Position numbers and translations under genes: made by a program. The notes under the pieces are model-generated. The model saw nothing but the letters and a program-made list of their open reading frames with translations, did no database searches and had not been told where the DNA came from. Of a stretch of 64,000 bases of DNA, positions 1 through 11,287 are shown one piece after another. The DNA is from Gonioctena quinquepunctata. Taxonomy: Eukaryota; Arthropoda; Insecta; Coleoptera; Chrysomelidae. Position 1 is the stretch's first letter, and each line of letters opens with the position of its first letter. The stretch lies in NCBI GenBank assembly GCA_018342105.1, contig JAFIRS010001442.1, forward strand, positions 248,001 to 312,000, read 5' to 3'.

Positions 1-683
1 TGACAATTGACAAGTGAACGATGAAGTAGAAAGACATGGGACACAAAATCATGGAAATATCAGAATCAAGGAAGGAATATCCCTGTCATACGAAAACACA
101 CTAGAAGATGATCAATCTAATGAGGATCTGTCAAATATGTCTCTTAATTCTCACATTTAAGTCATCGTAATTGAATATAAGTTCAAAGGAGAAGTCTAAT
201 TAGACCTGTCCTAATCAAAACAAACAATTTGAACTTATATTCAATTACGATGACTTAAATGAGAGAATTAAGAGTCTTGTCTGGTCTTCCTTGGAATACT
301 GGTACATATTTGACAGATGACAGTCCTCATTAGATTGATCATCTGTCAAATATTTTCCAGTATTCCAAGGAAGATCAGACAAGACTCTTAATTCTCACAT
401 TTGAGTCATCGTAATTGAATATAAGTTCAAAGGAGAAGTCTAATTAGACCTGTCCTAATCAAAACAAACAATTTGAACTTATATTTACGATGACTTAAAT
501 GTGAGAATAAAGAGTCTTGTCTGGTCTTCCTTGGAATACTGGAACATATTTGACAGATCCTCATTAGATTGATCATCTTCTAGTGTGTTTTCGTATGACA
601 GGGATATTCCTTTCTTGATTCTGATATCTCCATGATTTTGTGTTCCATGTCTTTCTACTTCATCGTTCACTTGTCAATTGTCA
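1..683. repeat. Foldback repeat made of nested hairpins
   Basis: Bases 1-141 recur as the reverse complement at about 550-683 with only a few mismatches. Between these arms lie two nearly identical hairpins (about 138-275 and 385-520), each with arms of about 45 bp around a loop containing CTAATTAGAC. A further inverted segment (276-385) links them. The left arm begins at base 1, so the element may extend past the window edge. The short open frame on the minus strand simply reads through the arms and has no recognisable domain. This looks like a foldback or MITE-type element; no target duplication can be tested because the left flank is missing. Confidence 0.8.
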
Positions 684-1379
684 ATCTTGTCACACCAAAA
701 TAATGGTTTCTTACAAGAAATGAGAAAAAAGAGAAACATTTTAACTCTAGGTTCATCTGGCCTAGAATACTTATTTTAATATGTATGTTATGAACCTATA
801 CAATTTCATTGATCATGAGATGTTTATGGTCTTTTTGGCTTCTTGTACACCTGACGAGTAAGTAACCTCACTTTTTAAAATATGTCAATTTTCTTTCTCA
901 AAAATAAAACTTTTCAGTAACTTTTTTCTATCAATAGTACTTACTTTCAGGTACGCACTGATGATGACCTAACGGTCGAAAGCGCTTTGCTACGATTGAA
1001 TAAATTATTTTATGCACGAAATACAATTTTCTTTCATCGATTATATCGATACGTGCACACAGTCACACTTTTCACTTATATTACTATCAATCAATCATTT
1101 TTATTGTTCCAGAAGTGAAGTTACAATATACAAATATACACAAATATACAAAATAAATGGGTGATCCAGAATAATTTTATAATTCTTGTGCGGATCCTAG
1201 AATAGTGATAAGTATAAATATAGTAGGACATATAAAACTGTGTAAGTATAAGAATATCGTGGATTTTTCAATTTACAGAAAAATCTTTCTATCAATATTC
1301 AATTGAGAATGTTTCCCTTTTCAGTAGCAATAAGTAATGGTAATAAATATAATAATAGTAATAAGAAATAGTAAATATA
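684..1379. other. Unassigned AT-rich stretch with a weak hammerhead-like motif
   Basis: No gene is visible. At about 957-1000 (+) there is CTGATGA, a GACC/GGTC hairpin with loop TAAC, then GAAA and a possible AGC/GCT stem III. This resembles a hammerhead core, but one extra T lies before stem II and no convincing stem I is seen, so it is only a weak candidate. It may mark the end of a degraded Penelope-like element. Confidence 0.3.
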
Positions 1380-1653
1380 ATAATGAACAGGGCCCCCGCT
1401 ACCATATGTGCAAAGTGTGCAATGCACCATCCTTTAGGGGCGCCAAAACCCAGGGTCAAAAATTGCAAAAAAAAACAAAAAACAAAAATTAATTTTAAAA
1501 TAAAAGTTGAGAAATTAAATAGGATTAGGTATAATTACACACGAAATTTTATTAGTATATCATCCAGTTACTGCCGATTCTTATGTTGCGAGAACATGTC
1601 AGGCGGTAGTTTCTTGATTTTTCCTGTTCAGACAGGAATAATGCCTGGAGCGC

Positions 1654-1661
1654 TATAAAAG
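1654..1661 (+). promoter_or_regulatory. TATA-like box of the hAT element
   Basis: TATAAAAG lies in a locally GC-richer stretch inside the hAT element, upstream of the ATG/GTAAGT junction near 1875. The placement fits a transposase promoter with a 5' intron. No initiator was verified. Confidence 0.35.
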
Positions 1662-2257
1662 CGATGCATCGCCAGAGGCGTTGTTTTTAAACCAGTTAGT
1701 TCACTGGACCGTGCAACAAGTGCATAAAAACAAGTAACAAGTAATCCTATTAATTTTTACATTTAAAGTTATTTATTTATTATTGTTGTGTTGTATAATA
1801 TTTTGTTAACTACTTTTTTTTCTAAGTGCTGAATACCTGCTGACTGCAATTTCAACGGTTTGATTTTTTATAAAATGGTAAGTGTTCCCTAGTTTATACT
1901 ATCAACATTAACCCTTTATAGGATACTGGTTATAATTTTTTTTTTCTACCCAAATATCTTTTTATTAATTGAAATGTCATGTACGAGTTTAAAAAAGTAA
2001 TTGGTTTTTTATCCATAACCCGCTTAGCTTTTATGCTATCGATCTTTTTAAAAACCCATTTTGTAGGGTTTTTTAAGGGCTATAAGACAAATTATTTTGA
2101 TATTTTTTCTGGCTTTATTTTTGAACGGGTTTAAGCTGAAAGGGCTCGAACAAATTGCTTTTTACTCAAATATGCAAACTTGGTGCTTATTATTGTGCTT
2201 ACTTTAGAAGTAAATTCCTAATTCCCATGAGTACTAATTATTTATTTGTTTTTTCAA

Positions 2258-2443
2258 GATGAAAGAAAGAGACCTTCAGGTGCGAAAATCATTAAAAATT
2301 AGTTAAGATCGACAATGCTTCAAGAAAGATTGTCTGGGCTAGCAATATTAGCAATTGAACAAGAAATTTTTGATGGTATGAATTTAAGCGATGTAATTAA
2401 TGAATTTGCAACAGCAAAGTCTCGGAAAATATCGCTACTATAA
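2258..2443 (+). pseudogene. hAT (ZMYM1-like) transposase remnant
   Basis: The frame reads a short N-terminal piece (DERKRPSGAK), a stop, then a C-terminal piece with LSGLAILAIEQEI and a downstream INEFATAKSRK before TAA. The first part resembles the N-terminus and the second the extreme C-terminus of ZMYM1-like hAT transposases, whose C-terminus forms the dimerisation region. The BED/TTF zinc-finger and RNase H-like catalytic regions between them are absent. A tttttcaag acceptor-like sequence immediately precedes the frame. It cannot encode active transposase. Assignment rests on remembered family resemblance. Confidence 0.6.
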
Positions 2444-3169
2444 TAGCTATTTTTTATTTTTATATTGTACCTAGCTATCATTTTTGATTTTATAACGAAG
2501 TTTCCTAGGTATTTTTTATCAGAAGTATCTGCATATTTTTTTAAATATCTAAGTATAAGTAGAAAGTAGTACTTATATATATGTAGACATTAGGCAATAT
2601 TTCTGTTATTTGTTCCTAAAAAAGATGGAGTTTTTAGTTTTGGGTTACTTTCTAGTATTTATAAACAACGTGTCTGTACCCCATTAGTTAAGTAAATGCT
2701 TTAAAATGGGTGTGAACAAGACTTTATTTTAATTTATTTTGTTATGATTTTATTCTGTTTGTTTCATTTTGATATTTTAGTCTACAAATAAATATGACTT
2801 CTAAAGTTCAGTTTTTTGCTTTATTTCAAGCACCTACCTACCTTCAAAGATATAAATAAAAAAACATGATCCAAAATGCCTTAAGGGGCGCCAAAATCCT
2901 TTTTTGCACACAGGCGCCAGTAGCCCTTACGGGGGCCCTGATAATGAATCATATATAATAGTAATAAGTATTCAGATAACTATAATGATAAAATAATAAA
3001 ATCAAAGATAAAAAGATAAAACCATAGGTGTAAAGATAAGGTACAGTGATGATGGGTTAAAATAATAAGTTCAAAGATAAAACACTGGTTAGATATGGAT
3101 ACGAAACAGTGCTAAGAGTAAGGCAATGAAACATTGACAAGTGGTATATTCCGTTTTTTTTTCAATCTA

Positions 3170-3439
3170 TTAAATTATGGACGTATGCTCTTGGGGGACT
3201 GGTAATATGAAGGGATAGTTTTTTCCTAAAACCTTTTGAATGCTCACTGAAAAAGTATTGAATAGTTTCGGTCCCAAGAGTGTGTAGCTTTTTTGTCCTA
3301 CCGATTTGAACATTGTAGGACAAACGTATTTCTGATATTGCCTGGTATAATAGTCATAGGTAAATATGATTAATGTATTTTTTTCAGAGTATTGTCGTAT
3401 ATTGATATTTTTATATAGGAGTTGTCTGACATCCAGCAT
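3170..3439 (-). pseudogene. LINE reverse-transcriptase C-terminal fragment
   Basis: The 89-residue frame contains YDYYTRQYQ, VGQKSYTLLGPKLFNTF and a final run resembling the extreme C-terminus of jockey/CR1-type LINE ORF2 proteins, where a 'TRN...S....GP.L.N.LP' pattern is usual. No catalytic motif is present. It lies near two other retroelement fragments on the same strand but in different states of decay. Its parent family is not determined. Confidence 0.45.
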
Positions 3440-3756
3440 TTCAGATTAACAATAAAATGATTCACTTAGCATTTCTCTGCATGATGAATCTCAAAAATAT
3501 TTTTTGGATAACTTCAAGAGGACGTGAGTATGTTTTTGATACCCCTCTCCATCCCAGATTTCCATGAGAGATGTGACTTTCAGCTAGACTGAAGTATAGG
3601 ATTTTGATTTGTTTTGTTTGTCAAGAATATCAGTCAGTTGCCTGAATTTGTACAGTACGCAATTTCTTCAAATACTATGTTATACTATCATTTCCCAATG
3701 TCCATTTGGAACAGTGTGGGATCTCTACAAGAGCTGGTCAGCAAAAACAGACTTAT

Positions 3757-4245
3757 GTTTGAAAGTTGTAGACGAAGTGGTAAGTTTATTACTATCGTTC
3801 CAGACGTCCAACGTCTCTATAGTTTTGAAAGTTTATCACGACGTTTCGATTGCTTGTATATGCAATCATCTTCAGGTGAATACTGACAAGCTCAGCTGTA
3901 ACTTACTATTTGATATGTCTATTGGTGCACTGGTGAGGATAAATTCGCCATGTGCAATGGTGCGTGTGGTTTCTCGCGGAGTAATGGTGTGTGATACATT
4001 GGCGTCGATGTATCCTCCTTGAACTTTCGTTTGAATCAATGCTTCTCTCTGTGTATAATGGTTATATTGTCCCATAGAATTCGCTCAGTCCAGCAATTTC
4101 TGATTTGATCGTCTCTCCGCGTTGAGTCCATATCTTGTGTTCATCCAATCTTACCGATAACAGCATCTTTGTCTCTCCGATGTCGGAATCTACTCATTCA
4201 CATGGGACTTCATGAATGCAGTTCTTGCTGATTTCGGTTCTATTG
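3757..4245 (-). pseudogene. Penelope-like element 3' end (GIY-YIG relic plus pLTR)
   Basis: Read on the minus strand, the segment matches the 3' part of the PLE at 21878-23078. A GIY-YIG relic (CIHEVPCE, then VRLDEHKIWTQRGE) with several frameshifts is followed by the same terminal pseudo-LTR. The 3' end includes the extra stretch beginning GTTTGAAAGTTGTAGACG that is also seen at 34449. PLE proteins join reverse transcriptase to a C-terminal GIY-YIG nuclease; only the nuclease region is left. It contains a hammerhead-like motif at 3831-3883. Confidence 0.7.
3831..3883 (-). ncRNA. Hammerhead-like motif in PLE end (diverged)
   Basis: Minus strand: CCTGAAGATG, a GATTGC/GCAATC hairpin with a substituted loop, then GAAACGTCGTG. 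This is the same arrangement as the better copy at 35376-35427. Confidence 0.35.
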
Positions 4246-4559
4246 GCGGGGAGTATGGAAAAATCAAGACAACCTCGCTTGTCCTCCTTAATCGGGGGCA
4301 AATGGGTTGTCCCTGCTGTTGTTGATGTTGAGGTGTTGCTTCTGTGTCTCTCCTGTATGCCTTATTTCAGTGATTTCTAAAATAACTGAGTATGGGATTA
4401 AAATTGCGGTACGTCTATTGTGATTATTTCCATATGGCCACTAGTCGACATGTTTATAGTGTTGGTTTCTTTATCTATCTCCATAAAATAGCCCCAGGCT
4501 TTGCTAAATCAGTCTATGCTTACTTGGCTGCTTGTTCTTAGTGAGCGAACTTTAAGGGT

Positions 4560-4985
4560 TAAAAAAGGCGAAGAATGTACTGGATACATCATTGTTATAA
4601 TCAATATTTGCGACATCGTGTAGCTCATCCAGCCGGATGTATCCATTACTATTAGTGACGATAGGAAGTAGCTTGTTCTGCAGCCTCTCCAGTATCAAGA
4701 GTTGAGTTTTGGGAAGACTTCAGAGCACTGGACAGGCGTATGTTATAGCCGGTCCAACGATCTGTTTATGAATGAGAATTTTATTTTCCATTGATAACTT
4801 AGAATAACGTGCAATGAAGGGATAGGTGCGCTCTATTGCGGTTGACCCCTTCTGTAGTGCTAGTGTGATATACCTATGAGAAATCGGACCTCTATCCATC
4901 CCTTCTCCCAGGTATTTCACTGAATCCTTCTCGTCAACGTGGTTATTATTTTCCCTCACCTTTTCGAAGATCTTCAGACTGGTTA
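4560..4985 (-). pseudogene. LINE (jockey/CR1-type) reverse-transcriptase C-terminal fragment
   Basis: The minus strand reads VKYLGEGMDRGPISHRY, then KILIHKQIVGPAITYACPVL, then in another frame LERLQNKLLPIVTNSNGYI and RLDELHDVANID. The order 'KYLG..LD', 'K...YK.....TYA.P' and 'LQ.K.LR...' is typical of the region after the catalytic motifs in jockey-like reverse transcriptases. At least one frameshift separates the two parts (near 4719). The protein is inactive and strongly truncated. Confidence 0.65.
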
Positions 4986-4989
4986 TTTT

Positions 4990-7159
4990 TTTCGGGGAGT
5001 TGATAACCCCAGATTTTAATTAAAGAATGACCAAATAGGTTTTATAGGTTTCGGTTAACGAGAATCCAATCCATTCGTTATTTTAAAAGATGCAATAAGC
5101 ACTAGTTGAACTCCAGATTGAGATTGAGCCTGCGCGTTGAGAATCAGGATCGACATTGTGACAAAAGTGAGATCTACCGGAGAAAATAAATAATTTCGGA
5201 GATTGACATTTTATTACTTTAATTCGTTGAAAAAGATTACTTTGTTTTCGAAGATCTTTTGGCAGATGATGATGTTACTGATATTGTAGAAGCTCCCAGA
5301 AATACAAGGAATTTCCGACCATAATCACTTTGTTATCTAAAACGATCTGGAATTTATGACACGTTCCAGTAGGTATTTCTAAACAATCCGTAGAAATATT
5401 GCTCCAGCATATAGGTCATCTCTTACAACGAACAACAAATCAGTTATGTATTTCAAAACAACCCTTGAAATATTTCAAATGGTTTTTTTTCTTCGGTTTT
5501 AGTCATTTTATTGATATTTATTCTCCAAAGATTCGAAATATTCGAAAGGAAACGGGAAACAAAAAACAAACTCACGAAACACTAGTATTTTCTGATCGAT
5601 CATTGTCAATTGGGAATTCAAAATTAGATGCCAGCGCCAGAGTGTCAAAAATTCAAACCAGACCGGAGTTTTTCTGAAAATATTTCCATTTGGTATAATT
5701 TTTCAATATTTTTTGGACAGCTTAGTGAAGTCATCAGGAATTATTATGAATTATTTTGAAGAAATGTTACACATTATTATTTGTGAATGTTCGAATTGAA
5801 AATAAAACAGTTTTTTTTATTTCATTTAAAATAAACAAGATGGTGTGAAAATGTGTCTTTATCACCTAGATACACATATATAGTCACTCTTTTTCCTGTC
5901 GAATAATATCTCTTTTTTCTCTTCTTAAGTCTCTTTTTTTTCTTCTCAACTCTCTTCAAAGGTTCTCTTTTTAACTTTTTTTCGTGGCCACACACGATTC
6001 TGAAAGAACATTTCGGGAAGGAACTGTATTCTTCTTCAAGATCTCAAGAGCCCGTCGTCTGTCTATAGACTCACTCAATCCTAGATTAGTCTGCACCAGT
6101 AGGTTACATTCATTTTCTCACGGAAAATGATAAAAACTTATTCCAGTACAACGGGATCGTTTTGGCCAAGAGTCACATTGAGGTACACAACAATAATGAT
6201 TTGAACTTGAATCACTCATTTTTTCACTCGAGGACAAACAATAGTCAACAGGTAAACAAGAATTTCATTAAATGTCAACAATCACAAGAGATTCGACAAG
6301 TTTTAGGTATACAATGGCTAAAATCATATTATAAACATTAATGTTTGGAAAAGTAAACAATGTAAGTATGTATAGTTTCCAAAATCAACACCAGAGAGAG
6401 TATCCCTTATTTTGAATTCCTAATTGGCGTTTATTTTAGGTGTCAACACAACACAAATAAAAATAATTTGCCGTAATGAACGAAACTTATAAAACGCTCA
6501 AATGCATAGTTATGGTTAAACCAAGTTTAAAATTTGGTTTGAACTCAAGTTTAAACTGAAGTTTAAACCGCACCTATAAAAGTGAGCCTAAAGCCGATCT
6601 GTCATGAATTAATAAGTAATAACGCTAGGTACGTTATTACAGCAATCGCTAACTACATCTACGAAATAATCACCTTAGCATAAGTAAATTATTATTGGGG
6701 TTCGGAAAAAACTCTAAGTACGTCTGTTATTACTAATTAAACTTAACCTAGGAAGAGTACATGAATTCGGTGTAATGCTGTTCCGGTAGATTTGCCTGTT
6801 ATGTAGGCATATAGGTCCTTGTGTAGAGGTTGGTTTGCGGAATAGATTAGTTAGGTATGAATGAATATTTTAATTCAATTATCGTTTATATCAAGGAACA
6901 TTATATTATTGTTTGATGTTTTCAACGAAACTATGTAATAATGGTCATCCCTTTTTATAATATTTTTCAAATTTAATTCATTTCATTGCTGTGGGCAGTA
7001 TACGGTAGATATGTGGGACTATTGAAATTATTTTTCAGTATTTGTTTTCATAGATTTTGTTTGCATAGTTTCTTTTTTGTCTTGTTTCATATATATGTTG
7101 CATGGTGATAAATTCGTTTTTAATATCATGTTTCAGCAACATAATTATTCCAAGGTATC
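4990..7159. other. Unassigned AT-rich stretch
   Basis: No coding region or RNA gene was recognised. It holds pyrimidine-rich runs (about 5900-5980) and a short run of repeated AAGTTTAAA-type words at 6513-6570 that can pair with one another. The single open frame at 5399-5677 has no recognisable domain. Confidence 0.4.
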
Positions 7160-7344
7160 ATTGTCTTATATCTGACACACCATTGTCTCTAAAGATGAGA
7201 TCACTGGAATAAGTAATCTTCATTTTTATGAAACGTTTGTGAATAACGTTTACAATTGTCTCATATTCAACACACCACTTTCTTCAAATATGACTTCACT
7301 GGAAATAAGTAATCTTTATTTTTATGAAACGTTTGTGAATAACG
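7160..7344. repeat. Tandem duplication of about 90 bp
   Basis: Two adjacent copies (7160-7249 and 7255-7344) both end in TATGAAACGTTTGTGAATAA and differ mainly in their first half. It appears to be a local duplication within non-coding DNA. Confidence 0.75.
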
Positions 7345-7519
7345 TCAAGTTGTACTGAGTGATTCTTAAAAGTACCACCCAATCTCGCGATGCCATACAC
7401 AATATTAAATTCAACCAGTTACTAAGTAATGATCTAAGTTTCTTTTTTCTAAAAATGTATTAAAATGTTCTTCATGTGCGAATTTAAATACTTGTTTGTT
7501 ATCATAACTCTGTATAAGA

Positions 7520-7618
7520 TGTAGAAATTTTTGAAATATGCTAATAGATTAGCAATTTCGAGTCTAATACAATTCCGAGATCTTTCACGATAGTGACATG
7601 TGAAATCGTATTATAAGA
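7520..7618 (-). pseudogene. LINE reverse-transcriptase fragment, 3' side of mariner insertion
   Basis: The minus strand reads TISHVTIVKDLGIVLDSKLL, the 'VKDLGV.LD..L.F..H' block that follows the catalytic YADD box in jockey-type reverse transcriptases. It directly abuts the TA at the left edge of the mariner-like element (7621). The catalytic YADD part of an RT lies on the other side of that element (9616-9790), in the same orientation and joinable in frame. About 70 residues expected between the two blocks are missing, so the LINE was already deleted or decayed. Confidence 0.6.
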
Positions 7619-7620
7619 TA

Positions 7621-9613
7621 CAGGGTGGCTGATATGTATGGAAACGGTCGATTATCTCCTAAAGTAAGATAGCTACCGGAAAATGTTAAGACACGAAACT
7701 TTTAGAATTTTTTGAAATCTATTACAATAGAAAAAACGCACACAGGTTCAGTAACAAAATCATGACGAAACTAGTTGCTTTTTCTTTAACGGAACACCCT
7801 GTATATTATTCCATACTTCAATTCTTCTCAAAATTCTAAATAAAATTGATATAGCACATCATATCCTAAATTCAAACTTTTTCAAAATATCGAATTTTGA
7901 AAATAACTTTTTACCACTCTCAAATTCATTGAAGAAAAAGTCCATATTTATTATGAAAATTACACAAGGTGGAGTATTATGGATATGATTAAATTTTAAT
8001 TATTATTTTTTCACAGAAAATAGCATAATTGTTCAGAGTTGATCAAAATGCATGAAGCGAAAAAAATTATTTTTCAATGAATGTCCTGAATATTTGAAAT
8101 TTTATGCCAGAAAAAAAAGAGAGGAAACAAGTTTTAATAAACAACAAATATTTTCTTTGGAATTCTATTTAATAAGGTGCTCAAAGTGTTTACCATTTAC
8201 CTCCTGACAGTAATGAATTCGCTGAATTTTTTTTTGTAATGAATCTAAAATCATCATGTTGGGAGACATCGTGAAAATTTCATGCCTTATCCTTTCTTGC
8301 AACTCTTCGATATTTTGCGGCCTATTTTTGCAGACTACATTTTTATGTAACCCCACAGTGAAAAGTCAAGTGGGATCATATCGGGAGACCTAGCTGGGCA
8401 TTCAATTGCCCCCCTGCGTCCAGTCCATTTATCAGGAAAAGTTTCATCTAGATATGCCCGTACCACACGTCCAAAATGTGGAGGAGAACCATCTTGTTGA
8501 AACCATATTTTGTTCTGTCGTCAAATTGGGATTGTTATTGTTTGGGAAAAATCGTCCAAGCTCTGGAATAATATGCTCTTGCGAAAGTAATAAATATCGT
8601 TCAGAGTTCAAATTTCCGTTTATAAAATGACGTGTCCATCAATAATGCCACACCAAACATTTACTTTTTTTGATCGTTGAGTGTGAACTTCCTCCATTCA
8701 ATGTGGATTTTGGTCTGACCAATACCTACAGTTGTGTCAGTTTACGTGCCCATTTAAACAAAATGAAGTTGACATTTTCGTTTAATTTATCCATAATAAC
8801 TTCACAGAACTCGATTCTATGATCAAAATCGTCTTTCCTCAATTCTTGTAACAAATGAATTTTATATGGATGGAATTTTTGCAGTTTGCAAATTTTTTGA
8901 AAGGAATTTCGATTCATGTTATGATTTAAAGCCCTTTGTTGTGTCGAATTTATTGGATTTTCCACCACATCTAACATGACATTCAAAGAATTTTCTTCAT
9001 TTGTAACGCTTACTGGTCTTCCACTTTCTGGTCGATCTTTGACACCTCCAGTTTCATGAAACCGCTGCAATGTTTTTGAAACGGTTGATTTAGAAAGAGG
9101 TTGCCGATCGGGATGCAATTCATTGAAAATATCACAACTATCACCATATCACCTTGCGCGAAAATTAATCACACTAAATGTATTTTTTTGAAATGTGTTG
9201 TCAAGATCATCACTGTTTGACAAAAGAACGATGCGGCGTTGTTATGGAGCTAGAAACTTTCATAGATAACTTGATTGACTATAAACTTAATGGACTAAAA
9301 TATTTTTGTATAATTATAAGAAAGTTATTTTCAGAATCGATATCTCGAAAATGGTTAAATTCAGGATATGATGTGCTATCTCAATTTTATTAAGAATTTT
9401 GAGAAGAATTGATATATGGAATAATATACAGGGTGTACCTTTAAAGAAAAAGCATCTTTGTTTCGTCATGACTTTTTTACTGATTCTGTATACCTAATTT
9501 TTTTTTATTGTAATAGTTTTTGAAAAACCCTAAAAATTTTGTGTTTTAACATTTTCGCTAGCTATCTTATTTAAGGGGATACTCGTCCGTTTCCATACAT
9601 ATCAGTGACCCTG
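7621..9613 (-). mobile_element. Tc1/mariner-like element with long TIRs, inserted in a LINE
   Basis: The element begins CAGGGTGGCTGATATG and ends with the complement (CATATCAGTGACCCTG), with TA on both sides (7619-7620 and 9614-9615). The inverted repeats run about 280 bp on each side (to roughly 7900 and from roughly 9330), much longer than the approximately 30 bp of classical mariner. The transposase is on the minus strand and is broken. The TA duplication matches the superfamily. Both flanks are LINE reverse-transcriptase sequence on the minus strand, so the host site was itself a retroelement. Confidence 0.9.
8165..9157 (-). pseudogene. Mariner-like transposase, frameshifted
   Basis: N-terminal helix-turn-helix half: IFNELHPDRQPLSKSTVSK, then GRPVSV; next HPYKIHLLQEL and DHRIEFCE. 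After a frameshift near 8760 come HNCRYWSDQNPH and KVNVWCGIIDGH, then WFQQDGSPPHFG and PARSPDMIPLDF, and finally a C-terminal frame (8165-8356) with LHKNVVCKNRPQNIEEL. The second and third catalytic Asp are recognisable with about 36 residues between them by my count. The first (FSDE) is lost in the frameshifted stretch. At least two frameshifts and several stops make it inactive. It is related to the better preserved copy at 52160-53236. Confidence 0.85.
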
Positions 9614-9615
9614 TA

Positions 9616-9790
9616 TGTAGCAGGCAATAATGGACCAATCATCGGCGTACATTAATATTTTGTCGAACTAAAAATATATTGCGATATCATTAACATATAT
9701 ATTGAATAGTAAGGGTCCTGAATGTGGGCCCTGTGGGACACCAAATGTGGTGAGAACAATATCGGATTTAAGTTGTCCTAATGTACTTTG
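9616..9790 (-). pseudogene. LINE reverse-transcriptase catalytic fragment, 5' side of mariner insertion
   Basis: The minus strand reads FGVPQGPHSGPLLFNIYVND, one stop, then MYADDWSIIACY, ending at the TA where the mariner-like element sits. 'GVPQGS.LGPLLF.IYIND' and 'YADD' are the palm motifs of non-LTR reverse transcriptase. Upstream sequence to about 9880 probably belongs to the same LINE but is too decayed to read. Confidence 0.75.
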
Positions 9791-9904
9791 TTTCTGAGGT
9801 GATTCATTTTCTGCGCTATGCACTGAGAATTATAACTTAACTATCTACTTAAAAGAACAATATTGCGACCTGGCTAGTTAAAGATCAAGGAGCAATATTG
9901 GAGC

Positions 9905-10147
9905 TCCGATATTGTTAGAAGGTTGTAGACGATAACTTGATACACCGCGCGAAATCACACGCACCACTGCACATGGCGGAATTACACGCACCGACAGACA
10001 TATAAATACGTAAGTAGCACCTAAGCTTGTCAGTATTCACCTGAAGACGATTGCAGATACAAGCAATCGAAACGTTGTGAAAACCTTTCAAATCCATAAA
10101 GTCCATGGACGTCCGAAACGAGAGTAATCAATAAATTTATTGTTGAA
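9905..10147 (+). mobile_element. Penelope-like element terminal fragment
   Basis: Reads 5'-3' like the 3' end of the PLE at 34.4-38.1 kb: repeated CGCGCGAAAT/CACGCACC words, then the pseudo-LTR with CCTGAAGACG, GAAACG and GGACGTCCGAAACGA, ending AGTAATCAA. A short piece at 9918-9935 (GAAGGTTGTAGACGA) is the inverted end, so this copy also has the head-to-head structure, almost entirely truncated. A clean TSD was not found. Confidence 0.65.
10033..10084 (+). ncRNA. Hammerhead-like motif in PLE end
   Basis: Stem I GTATTCAC/GTGAAAAC (one mismatch), core CTGAAGA, stem II GATTGC/GCAATC, then GAAACG. The cleavage triplet position reads GTT here and GTC in the copy at 35376. One extra C precedes stem II. 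Confidence 0.4.
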
Positions 10148-10424
10148 CCATCAGATACTTGAAAGATAAGTGCCATGTGAAGTGGAATGAATAGAAAAAT
10201 CGAATTAAACGGTTTTTTCACATAAAGGATTCAATATAAAATTGAACCAGAAAATGGTAGATCTCAGGGGAAAAACAACTACTTTCCTGGCAAATACCAC
10301 GCAGAACGTTGAATGATATTCACCTGAAAATCCATGCATACTTCCATATAATATCAATGGACATTGAATGCAAATGTTCCTTTCTGATAAGCTCGATTAT
10401 GTTTAATTTATGTCGTGTTCACCT

Positions 10425-10477
10425 AACAATCCGCATACCGGTTTCAGGCTTCTTGGCCCTCATCAGTACGGAGTAGT
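10425..10477 (-). ncRNA. Hammerhead ribozyme-like motif, family A
   Basis: Minus strand: stem I strand ACTCCGTA, core CTGATGA, stem II GGGC/GCCT around CAAGAA, GAAA, self-complementary stem III ACCGGT, cleavage-site A (GTA triplet), then TGCGGATTGTT closing stem I (A-T, T-G, G-C, C-G, C-G, T-A). All core hammerhead residues are present. The loopless stem III is the minimal type I form known from Penelope-like elements and retrozymes, which are thought to cleave as dimers. Confidence 0.75.
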
Positions 10478-10798
10478 CAATCAGCCAAAGGTCCAAAGAA
10501 CTCTGGCTGAAGTGAGACACAACGTAAACAAACCATCATCGAGCTTGTAACACCTATAGGTACGCCGGAAAAGATAAACTTTAACTGGCGGTACCTAGTT
10601 ACAGGAAGAAACACTCCGAAAATCTCCCACCTCGATAGGTTTCTAAATAAAAGATTCCTTCTCAGTAGGAGTGGAGCCCGTCTAGCATATAGTGAAAGAT
10701 AAGTGCCATGTGGAGTGGAATGAATAGAAAAATCGAATTAAACGGTTTTCTTCACATAAAGGATTCAATATAAAATTGAACCAGAAAATGGTAGATCT

Positions 10799-10860
10799 CA
10801 GGTGAAAAACAACTACTTTCCTGGCAAATACCACGCAGAACGTTGAATGATATTCACCTG
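10799..10860. other. Conserved stem-loop shared by families A and B
   Basis: CAGGTGAA at one end pairs exactly with TTCACCTG at the other. Inside, on the minus (ribozyme) strand, GCGTGG is followed by a TGG/CCA hairpin and then AAAGTAGTTGTTTTT. The same order of blocks occurs in family B at 26461-26526 although the surrounding sequence differs. It recurs in every family A unit, including the diverged copy at 19.7-21.0 kb. Confidence 0.6.
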
Positions 10861-11237
10861 AAAATCCATGCATACTTCCATATAATATCAATGGACATTG
10901 AATGCAAATGTTTCTTTCTGATAAGCTCGATTATGTTTAATTTTATATTGAATCCTTTATGTGAAGAAAACCGTTTAATTCGATTTTTCTATTCATTCCA
11001 CTTCACGTGGCACTTATCTTTCACTATATGCTAGACGGCTTGCCACTCCTACTGAGAAGGAATCTTTTATTTAGAAACCTATCGAGGTGGGAGATTTTCG
11101 GAGTGTTTCTTTCTGTCACTAGGTACCGCCAGTTAAAGTTTATCTTTCCGGCGTACCTATAGTGTTACAAGCTCGATGATGGTTTGTTTACGTTGTGTCT
11201 CACTTCAGCCAGAGTTCTTGGACCTTTGGCTGGTTGA

Positions 11238-11287
11238 CTTCCGTACTGATGAGGGCCAAGAAGCCTGAAACCGGTATGCGGATTGTT
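11238..11287 (+). ncRNA. Hammerhead ribozyme-like motif, family A (inverted unit)
   Basis: Same core as the minus-strand copy at 10425-10477, now on the plus strand because the unit is inverted: CCGTACTGATGAGGGCC, AGCCTGAAACCGGTATGCGG. Stem I is shortened by a small deletion before CCGTA. Confidence 0.7.

Larger units (their letters stand above)
1388..2940 (+). mobile_element. hAT element, internally deleted, with 8-bp TSD
   Basis: The ends form a terminal inverted repeat starting CAGGGCCCCCG on both sides; each end also carries a GGCGCC-containing block further in. The element is flanked by a perfect 8-bp direct repeat, ATAATGAA (1380-1387 and 2941-2948). Eight-bp duplications and CAGGG ends are characteristic of hAT transposons. 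Inside, a TATA-like box is followed by an ATG that abuts a GTAAGT donor (about 1875), then a short remnant of the transposase. Most of the transposase is missing, so this is a non-autonomous deletion derivative. The clean TSD argues that it inserted in roughly this form. Confidence 0.85.
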
